DNA of 27,110 nucleotides from Larix sibirica (Eukaryota; Streptophyta; Pinopsida; Pinales; Pinaceae), in contig NWUY0300025093.1 of assembly GCA_004151065.3 (NCBI GenBank), positions 1-27,110 on the forward strand, written 5' to 3'. The position numbers and the translations under genes are program-made. Positions 10,069-18,700 of this stretch are shown here, piece by piece; the stretch's first letter is position 1; each line of letters opens with the position of its first letter. Under the pieces are notes generated by a model. It was not told the origin of the DNA and made no database searches. It worked only from the letters and a program-made list of their open reading frames with translations.

Positions 10069-10146
10069 GTGATATTTTTTGGTCGCTCAAAATAATAAAA
10101 AAGGAAAGTGATATTTTTTGGTCGCTCAAAATAATAAAAAAGGAAA
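10069..10146. repeat. Perfect 39-bp tandem duplication
   Basis: Copies 10069-10107 and 10108-10146 are identical across all 39 bases (GTGATATTTTTTGGTCGCTC... ending in GGAAA). Perfect identity implies a recent slippage or copying event. Confidence 0.9.
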
Positions 10147-10332
10147 CTAACATTGTTGATTTGAATTGGAGTGATAAAATTACAGATTTTAGATGTTAAC
10201 ATGGTAGAATTCAATTATAGTAATGATGTTTGAAAAAGGTGAGTCTATTTTCAGGTCTAAAACAATTATTTCATCAACCAAAATTCAAAGTTAGATAAAT
10301 ATTGACACATTAAATTCCAAATAACAAACTAG

Positions 10333-10376
10333 GAATAGTAGATATTTTCCCCAAAAGAATAGTAGATATTTTCCCT
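10333..10376. repeat. Short direct repeat, 20 bp x 2
   Basis: GAATAGTAGATATTTTCCC occurs at 10333 and again at 10357, separated by AAAA. Confidence 0.85.
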
Positions 10377-10789
10377 CTTTCTCTTAGATATCCCCTCCTA
10401 TATCATCTTTGAGATATATCCATCAAGACTAAAGCCAAAAGAATATTCTAAGGATATTCTTCAGGTGATGATCTTTTTGGTGTGTTAGAGCCTAGAGGTT
10501 GTTCTCCAAGTTTTGGGTTCTTTTTGGTGGGCTTGTAAAGCAAGGTATGGCCTTTTTAGCGGCGTTAAGGATTGCAAAGCACTTTTGTCGGAGGCTATGC
10601 TCTCCAACTTTGCATGTACCATAAAGAAGCATTTGGAATTTGAATCGATGTTTTACTTTTGGTAGTTTAGTTGTATCTACGGAGGCAATTTTTCAAATTT
10701 AGATAATAATTTTTTAATTGAGTGTACAGCCTTTCTCTCTCCTGTTTTACACCGAACTTTCTAAATAGCAATTTAAAATTAAAAAAAAC

Positions 10790-10900
10790 CCACGACGTCC
10801 GGTCAAAAGATCGATACGGATATGCATGCGTGGCATTCATGCACGATGGCTAAAACGTCATCGCGGCGCCACGTGGTCAACTGTGCACCGTACATCTTTG
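10790..10900 (+). promoter_or_regulatory. Probable promoter of the vasculin-like gene (ACGT-core cluster)
   Basis: In an otherwise AT-rich region this GC-richer patch carries several classical plant cis-elements within about 85 bp. They are a GACGTC palindrome at 10794-10799, a TGCATG/RY-type core at 10823-10828, ACGTCA (CRE/as-1-like) at 10855-10860, and a palindromic G-box CACGTG at 10870-10875. ACGT cores are binding sites of bZIP and bHLH factors. The patch lies just upstream of the inferred leader. No clear TATA box is placed relative to a start site, so the transcription start is not fixed. Confidence 0.5.
10870..10875. promoter_or_regulatory. G-box (CACGTG)
   Basis: Perfect palindromic CACGTG in the context GCCACGTGGT, the high-affinity form for plant bZIP and bHLH proteins (for example HY5- or PIF-type factors). 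Its function here is inferred from position only. Confidence 0.55.
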
Positions 10901-11347
10901 AAGATCCTAGGGACAGGGATTAGGGTGAGGAAGTAACTGTTCTGTAGATGAGGACAAGGAAATAATAGGTTCCCGGGGAATTTCCCCGGCAGTTCTCCCG
11001 CCGGGCGACAGTTTATCGGCCGGAACCCTCCGTATGTTTTCCGTGAGTGCAGTTGAGTTTTTGTTTTGTTTTGTGTTTTTTGTTTTTTTAACTCCAGAAC
11101 AGGCTCTCTGTATTCTTTCTCCTGTGTGTAAGAAGAAGAAGGGGCTGAACAACCTTAAGGGCGAGAATAGCAACAACCCAAACTAGCAGTTTCGATATCC
11201 GTCTGAGCGTCATCGAGAACTTCAATTACAGTTCAAGAATTTACCGCCATGCCTTAAAACAGAGAGTTGCGGCGTTATCCCAGGAATTTTCTACGCCAAA
11301 TTTAACCGAGGTTACGCTCTTTTCGGCCCGAAACAACCCACAGTGGA
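10900..11347 (+). other. Probable 5' UTR exon of the vasculin-like gene
   Basis: This GC-richer, non-coding stretch lies between the promoter patch and a strong splice donor (GGA|GTAAGA, GT at 11348-11349). It holds several short upstream ATGs. One, at 11249-11257, is a minimal start-stop type frame (ATG CCT TAA) in a good context. Its left edge is a guess. Another good donor (GTGAGT near 11045) could shorten the exon. Confidence 0.45.
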
Positions 11348-12517
11348 GTAAGATTTTTGATATTCTGAAATTTATGGGGTTCCATTATTCAAAACCTCCT
11401 TGTTTTTAGAAGGAAAACGCCGAGATAATTTGAAGCCTAATTTGGTCCTTTTTTTCCGCTCGCAATTGGATTCTCACTAGGGTTTTAGGCTTAATGTCTG
11501 ATAATACCTCCGGAATTCCGCGGTATCCAACAGTTTGTGATTTCTAGGTTGTTCTGGAATCGCCAGTGCTTTATTTCTTTGGAGATTGTTATGGTGGGGA
11601 AATCTCATTCACACGGTTAGGGTTTTGTGAGGGGCGAGGGTTTTTGTCTAATTCTAGGGTTTGAATCTCAAAGTGATGTTAATACGGGGGTTTCTTCGGT
11701 GAAATTTTCTATGGTTGGAGAAAGAAAGGTATAAACCTTCTCTAATTTATGCTTGGTGGGTTTTTGATTCCTGAATCGGACCTTCTGGTGACAGTATAGA
11801 AGAATGTTTATGTGGAGACCGTGCCATTCAGTTATTTAACAGAATTGGTGCGGTGCTAGCATTTCTTAGTGCTGTGTTCAATGTGGGCAGGATTTGTTGT
11901 TTAATGGTTGAAGATCTGGTGCATATTTGAATTTATCCTACTGTGTCCATAGCATGGCTCCTTTCACTCAAAGCTAGGTGGAAGAGAGTTTAGGGCATAT
12001 GGTATCTCTGATTGGAGCCTGACAATGGGCATTATGGGCGGGGATTCAGTTTGGACCTAAGATGTAATATCATACTTTAACTTGCTCAAATGTATAGCAT
12101 GAAATGAAGAAATATGTTAAATGTATATTGAGGAAAGTATATAAGAGAATTATATGAATAATCTGGACTCTCTATCTACAGCAGTGGATGAACTTAGCAG
12201 ATTTTTTTGTTCGTTATTGTACAGTTGTTGGAGCTCCGGTGTAAATTTGATAAAATACAAAGAGATTTTTTGCCTAGTCTGTGGCTTCTAAGCAGATTTT
12301 TGTGTTTTTTGTTGTGGTTTTTGGGAGTATGTAACTTGTGAAATTTTCAAAATTATACTACAATCAACTGTAAGAGTCGAATTCCTGTAAAGGGTTCAGG
12401 AAAGTGAGTCACTCATAGTTTGGCGGTTGTTGATATTACTCATATGCTCGCGAACAGATTTAGGCGATTGGTTTGACAGCTGTTATTTGCTAACTGAAAT
12501 ATTTTACTCAATTACAG
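11348..12517 (+). other. Probable 5' UTR intron
   Basis: The donor GTAAGA at 11348 pairs with an acceptor ending ATTACAG at 12517. TGCTAAC at 12487-12493, a near-perfect branch-point match 24 nt upstream, supports that acceptor; a second AG follows at 12523. The 1.17-kb interval is T-rich on the plus strand and non-coding. Long leader introns are common in plants and often raise expression. Transcript data would decide the exact junctions. Confidence 0.5.
11478..11662 (+). promoter_or_regulatory. Cluster of telo-box motifs (TAGGGTTT)
   Basis: TAGGGTTT, the reverse complement of the telo-box AAACCCTA, occurs at 11478-11485, 11618-11625 and 11655-11662. In plants such motifs are enriched near transcription starts and are bound by telomere-repeat-binding (TRB) proteins and Pur-alpha. 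Three copies in 185 bp of the leader intron look non-random. Their role here is inferred. Confidence 0.45.
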
Positions 12518-12656
12518 TTACAGGAAAAGTTAAATTTCTTGTCCTTCGTCCAACCACGCAAGGATATTGGGAGGTCGGTTTTATAGGAGGGGAGGCTGCG
12601 TTATAGGAGTCCAGATATTTGGTTGTTTCAGTAGGTATTCAGTCAAGCAACTGATC

Positions 12657-12680
12657 ATGTTCTATAGCAGTTATGGATAG
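12657..12680 (+). CDS. Short uORF overlapping the main start codon
   Basis: ATG at 12657 opens seven codons and stops at TAG 12678-12680, five bases beyond the A-T-G of the main frame (12673-12675). The uATG has A at -3. The main ATG has G at -3 and G at +4. The overlap means ribosomes that translate the uORF finish just past the main start, so expression would depend on leaky scanning or local reinitiation. The peptide itself has no recognisable feature. Confidence 0.45.
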   Translation: MFYSSYG

Positions 12681-12775
12681 AAGTGAGCCTGCTTTGGTTC
12701 CACAATGGCTGAAGGTAGCTAGTGGAGGCGGAAGCGGTTCATCAACTCCCCATTCTTCGTCCTCATTGCAGTCAG
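12673..12775 (+). CDS. Vasculin-like gene, coding exon 1 (residues 1-34 plus one base)
   Basis: Starts at ATG 12673 and ends at TCAG|GTTTGT. It encodes the conserved P-x-W-L segment (LVPQWL) and a Gly/Ser run. The exon ends one base into codon 35. Confidence 0.85.
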
Positions 12776-15700
12776 GTTTGTTTGACTCTTCAACCTTAAT
12801 CTCTTGAACACTTGAATTAACTTCAAAATCTTGATTTTGAACTTTTCAGAGCTGTCCATTTGATGAGTGTAGATGATTCTGCTGTTCCATTTTCAGGTAG
12901 AAGACCAAGTCACAATGATTATGATTCCTCCCGGTATTCTACATTGACAGATAAATCTCCCATCTCATCTTCTTGGAGAGGTCCCAGTGCCAATGGAAGC
13001 ATAATTGATCGTTCAAACCATGACAGGGCTTATACTAGTTTTAGTCGCAGTTCCTCATTACGTGGTTATGATGCACCTGAACGCGATAGGGATTGGGAAC
13101 GTGATATTGGTTTACGAGACAGGGAAAAAACATTTGGAAGAGATTACAGGGAGAAAGACCAGGATAAGTTTGACAACCATCAATGGTCCAGTTCATCTCA
13201 TGCTAGTAAATATGAAAATGATGCAATGCTTAAACGCTCCCAGTCTTTGATCTTGAATAGAAAGACAGAAAACGGGTCAAAGAAATCTGGAAATGAATTG
13301 GGGAGTATAACACCCCCCCTTGTCTTGGGCAGTATGGTTAACAGCATGCAGAAAGCTGCCTTTGAAAGAAATTTCCCATCTCTTGGGTCTGAAGATAGAC
13401 ATGGGGGTAACCAATCAAATTTGACATCGACTCCAAGTGCAAACTCAATTTGGCATGGTCAGGGGATTGTTGGGGCGGCTGATGTGGGCAGAACCACTTC
13501 ATCTGGCCTTACAATTTCTACAGGTTCAAGCCAGGGCATAGCGGTAAGTGGGCTATCTGTTTTTGGAGCCGATGGGTGGAGCTCCGCACTTGCAGATGTT
13601 CCTGTTCTAAATGGAGGTAACAATGGTTTGCTTATATCTTCTCAACAAGTGACATCAGGAACTTCTGTTTCGCATGTTAACCCTGGCCCAACATCTACAA
13701 CTGGACTTAATATGGCTGAAACATTAGTGCAGAACCCCCCCAGGGTTCGCACTCCTCCTCAGGTCGAGTAAATTTAGTGCTGTTTAAGTTTATCAATTTT
13801 TATTTGTAATCTGGATGATCACTGAAGACATTTGTGTTTCTTTGCTGCAGTTATCTATTGAAACTCAAAGGCTAGAGGAATTGGCCCTGAAGCAATCGCG
13901 ACAACTAATACCTGTGACACCTCCTATGCCGAAAACAACGGTACGATTTATCTTCAGTATTTGGAAACTGTTTTTTGATTTGGACATTTCACAATAGTTT
14001 GTAGGTATTCACAATCTTTCTAGTGTATCCACTGTCATTATTAAGTGCATATTATGGGAAGAGCAATATTTATGTCCTGCAATATCTAGCTTAATTGGTT
14101 GCTGACTCACATGTGGAATCCGAATCTTATGCTGTATATTCTTTTATTTTTATTTACACGTCCCCTTCATCTTTTAGAGATGTAAACCAGTGGCTTGTTC
14201 CAGGTATTGTGATTATCCTTATCTCAATCTTGAGGATAAAGCTCATAAATAAAGGGATCATGTTTTTGTTTACTTTTAGCAGCATAGACTAGTAGCTAAA
14301 AAATAATATCCAGCAAGATTCAGTGATGCTATAATGGTCTAAGTGCTAGTTGTATGGTATACATATTATTTCATTTTACCTGTATTCTTTGCTTCATATT
14401 CCAGATTTTGTAGGACAGAATCCCATAATAATCATAGTCCATTTTTAGTACATTGCATTTAAATTATTAGCTCGTCTATAAACTGTTACTTTTCTAAAGC
14501 CCAGATAGTATAGTGTGGTTGTTCCTTGAAACATTTTGGAGCAAAGTTGTTTGCAAAGTTGACAAACCTGTTCAAGACATCTTGGGTTCCATTCGCAGCC
14601 TTCTGTTTTTTGGAATATCTTTCAAATCATGCCCAACTTGTCTTTATGTGTGAATGATCAATAGGGAGTGCTAAGGGGACACCCACCCCTGGTTAGAACA
14701 TATCCATGGTTGTACCTGATGCTTGCCCCCCATATGTACTTTTTGTTTGTGTTTGTTCTGTCATATTTAAGTTCTCCATTTTTCTAAGTATCTGAAGCTT
14801 GAAGTTAAAACTCTTAAATAAAGGGATCCTGTTTTCGATTACTTTTAGTAGGCATAGATTAGGATTTCTGGCAGGAAAAAAATGTAAGATGATGAAATAA
14901 TGGGAGAAATGTAAGATGTACAGTATCTATATTATTTCATTGCAACCATACATTGGTTCATGTTCCAGATTTCATAGGATAGAATTCCTTAATTTAAAAT
15001 AATCAAAGTCCATTTGTCTGACATTGAATTTGAATTCTTAGCTCTTCTACATATCAACAGTAGACAGTGTTCTAAAGACAGGATAGTACAGTGTGGTTGT
15101 TCATGTTTCTTGAAGCATTTTGGAGAATGTGAATTTTTTCTAGACATCCTGGGTTGCATTAGAGTCAACGCTTCCTGTTCTTCTGAACTTCTTTCAAATC
15201 ATTCACATTTCTCCTTATGTGTGAATGAAGAATAGGGACTACAAAGGACTACAAAGGGACAGCTACTCCTGGCTAGAACATCTTCCACTTAGAAATACAA
15301 ATGTAAGCCGATGACATAATTGGGGAAATGTAATCTAATGACATAATGGGGGAAATGTAAGCTGTATAGTATCTATATTATTTCATACTATCCATACCTA
15401 TTTCATGGTCCAGATTTCATAGGACATAATTCCTTAATAATCACTGCTCATTTGTAACACATTGCATTTCAGTTATTAGCTTGTCTATAACTAGACACTG
15501 TTCTGATTCGGTCCAGAGATTGTTTTCTACAGATTTCAAAAAGAGATTTAGGTCAGAGATATCAGACTTGTTACTTGCACTCACTACGGCCTTATGCATC
15601 TGATGTGGCCTAGAAATTGCTTTCTGCAGATTTTAAAAAGAGATTAGGTCCAAGATATTAGACTTGTTGTTTTTCACACAACCAAAAGTTCCTGCTCGAG

Positions 15701-18700
15701 AACTTGCAGGGATAGAATTTATGGAACTTTTTTTAACAAAAATATGCACTGTGATAAAATTAAAACACCAAAGAAAATTAAAATCTTTGACAGGTACTGG
15801 CTATCTATTCCCCCGAGTGGCAGATTCTAACTTGACACTTGGAGTCTCCTGAGGGTCTGGGGCTTCTGAAAGTAGATTTTGTGGGGGGAGGAGGTTAATG
15901 AAGTTAGTTAGCCTGACTAGGAAGTTCTGCACTGCGGGGATTGAAGCTTCTAGCTTAAGATGCTTCATGCATAGAATGGAGACCAAAGATGGAGATTACT
16001 GCTCCCATGGACCCATTCACGCAGTTCCAGAATATGCTTTCTAGACTCGACAGTGTATCTATCATGAGCTTTGTTGGCTTCCTGTGCCTGGGATTTAAAC
16101 TGGACTCACCTCTTCTCAGTTTACAAGGTTGCCCTAGTCATGTTTATCTAGACTTCTGCTAGGTCGATGCTCTTCATTCACCTCCTCGATAGTGACCCAA
16201 CAATGAACCATGTTGAGAGCAAGGAGGTTGACACTATCAACTGTTTGCATTTCTTGCTCAGAGAGAACACAGAGTGAAGAGAGTAATTGTAGAATGAAGG
16301 GAAGGGAATGCCAGAGAATGAGGGATATGATGCCCATTCTATACCCCTTCACCCTTAAATCCACTGACATGCATTTTCCATTGAGAATATCAACAGACCC
16401 TGCAATGTAACACTGGATTTCCCACACCGAAAGAATAAAATAATTCATACCAGAACCCTGCTGCATTAAACGAGTGCATACCATGATGTGATATGGAATG
16501 AGAGGCTGACGTTGGGGTGAGTCACTGATTTGCCCCTTTGAGAAGCTTTCTGATGGGGAGCTGACAATGTGGGCAAGTCTTCCCCCCCAAAATATCCTTA
16601 TTATAATGTAAACTGATGGACTGAGGAATTGAGCACTTTGTTCTTCTCCTTCCAATCTAAGCCAAAGTTTGGTCCTGGGCCATGAGACACTGGCATTTTC
16701 CATAATATCTGCCCCATGGTATTGGACATGCATTCAACTTAAAATAATTCACTTCTTGGAATCACTGTAGTAAAGGGCCTATTCGCTGCAAAATGTGAGC
16801 CAATCATGGTGTTGTGGGAGCTTGTCCTTGCATCAAGGCTTGAATGATTACAGTAGAGTCACCTATTATGCTTACTGAGGCCATTGGTGTTGGTGCTCAT
16901 AATTTTTATTTCTTGGTAGGCATCTAGCACTTCAGCTGCATTGTTAGTAGCATCCCCAAGACCCCAACCATAGTATATCTCTGTATGTCCTTCGGTATTA
17001 ATAATAACCCCCACACCATCCACCCATATCAGATTACTCTTTGTATTGTATTGAAAATCACATTATTTTACACTTGTCATTCTATCGATTTTGCCTATGT
17101 TTGGTCAATTATCTAAACGGTTTGAAGTTAAGTTGAAAACTGCTTTTCTCAAACCAAAAGCTTTTGGCTAAGCTGCAATGGACACGTTTCAAGCCTTGTG
17201 ATGGTTTAAGATTCTCATCTTTCTCAACCTGTCATAGTAATTTGTTGTATATGTTTGTATACTTTTTGTTATCGTAGCCAATTGGGTCTAGCTTGGGCGG
17301 TTGAGAGGATTGTTATCCTCCCCTCTCAGTTTCAAATCCTGCTTGTGACATGTTCACTCTTTGTAGCTAAGTGTTGGTTGAGGTTCTTTGTGAGCCATGA
17401 GGAGCATCTCCCTTTTGCAATGGATAAGTGAGGTCACCAGCAAGAAGGTAATCCCTTAGCTGGGGGCCTCTAAGGTAGAACCTCTAAATTAATGGAGTCA
17501 CATTTGTAGGAAGACTATGAACATAAGTGCCCATAGGTCCCTGTCCCAGATGGAACGTCCCTGTCCCCCCTACAAAAGGTACACGTCCCCCATTTCTTGG
17601 GCACATCCCACCCTGCGCCTCCCATATTTTCCTTGAAAGGGGGATCTGGGGAAATGTCCCACACTGAGTTTCCCATCCCGGAAGTGCGGGGGTGCACCGC
17701 CAATCTAGGATATTATGTTCTCCCTGCACCACTGATAAAAGACCATGTCATCAATGATTTTGTAACTGCTGATAATACATCATCCATGTCTGTCTTGTAT
17801 GTTTCTAATGAAGCCTCAACAGTTTAAACAACCTTGTCAACTGAAATCAGTAAGGATCATGTTTCTGAAACAGAGGCATCCAGGAAAAATAACAGCTTCA
17901 GGAGTGTAAAGTTTCCCTGATGCAATTTATTAAAAGATTGACAAGCATATCTATATTTGGCATTTATGATTTTATTTTATGGGATTCTAAGTGGTTATGT
18001 ATTCTCAATTGTTGAAACTTCGTGGTTGAAGCTTTTAGCATTTTAATTGCCATCTTTTTGAGCTAATTTCAAAGGGATTTTTTGTATATGGCATGTTGTT
18101 AAATCTTATCCTTTCCTCAAGGAAAACCTTGTGGGGAAACCCAATGGACGATTCCCCACATTTGTGGATGACATCCCTTGTAAATCTGTTGTAGACTAGT
18201 GTGCCTCACCCATGAGGATTAGAACTGGGCACCTGCTGGCAGGGAACTAGCTAAATGCCCAGCAACATTGGTGACAGTCAGATGCGCTAACCCCCTGGGC
18301 CTGCATGCTGTTGAATCTACAGCAACTGACATGCTGGTTTCTTCCTATACTACCTTTAAGTTTAATGTCTATTATCTACTGCTTATGAGGTGGAGTTTTC
18401 TTTCCAAAGGTTATCTAAATGCAATGATGCAGGAATCAACTTCTTTCATTGTCAGACAGTAAACCCATCTTTTGAATTATTGCTGAGTGTAGTCTTAAGA
18501 TGAATAATTCTTTTCTATCTCTATGTAGGCCCTACGGAAATTGCAAGGTTCTTGGGTAGTAATATTGACATGTAAAAGTTCAACAGGAAAGAAAATGTGT
18601 TCTACTTGATATGATGATTCAACAAGGACACTCAAAGAAAGGGTCACAAAGTGAACATAGACTGACTTGGGTAGTAATATTGCCATGTAAAAGTCCAACA

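Noticed and set aside
10907-11176. 89-codon minus-strand frame over the leader
   Set aside because: It is the antisense shadow of the GC-richer 5' leader; no motif, and the plus-strand gene explains the composition.
12850-12872. Using the 12849 acceptor as the main coding junction
   Set aside because: With the consensus donor it gives a stop after four codons. The in-frame alternative would need a poor donor at 12780 and would break the conserved S-D-D-S junction.
16134-16733. 199-codon minus-strand frame as an independent gene
   Set aside because: Its first residues are the last RNase H motif read in one of several shifted frames, so it is a chance-open part of a decayed retroelement.
17484-17827. 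Three overlapping open frames, Gly/Pro-rich
   Set aside because: They read both strands of the GC-rich GTCCC patch, where stop codons are rare by composition. No family signal.
18216-18289. tRNA gene on the minus strand
   Set aside because: A and B boxes are good but the acceptor stem and anticodon arm do not close and the sequence continues as a SINE body.
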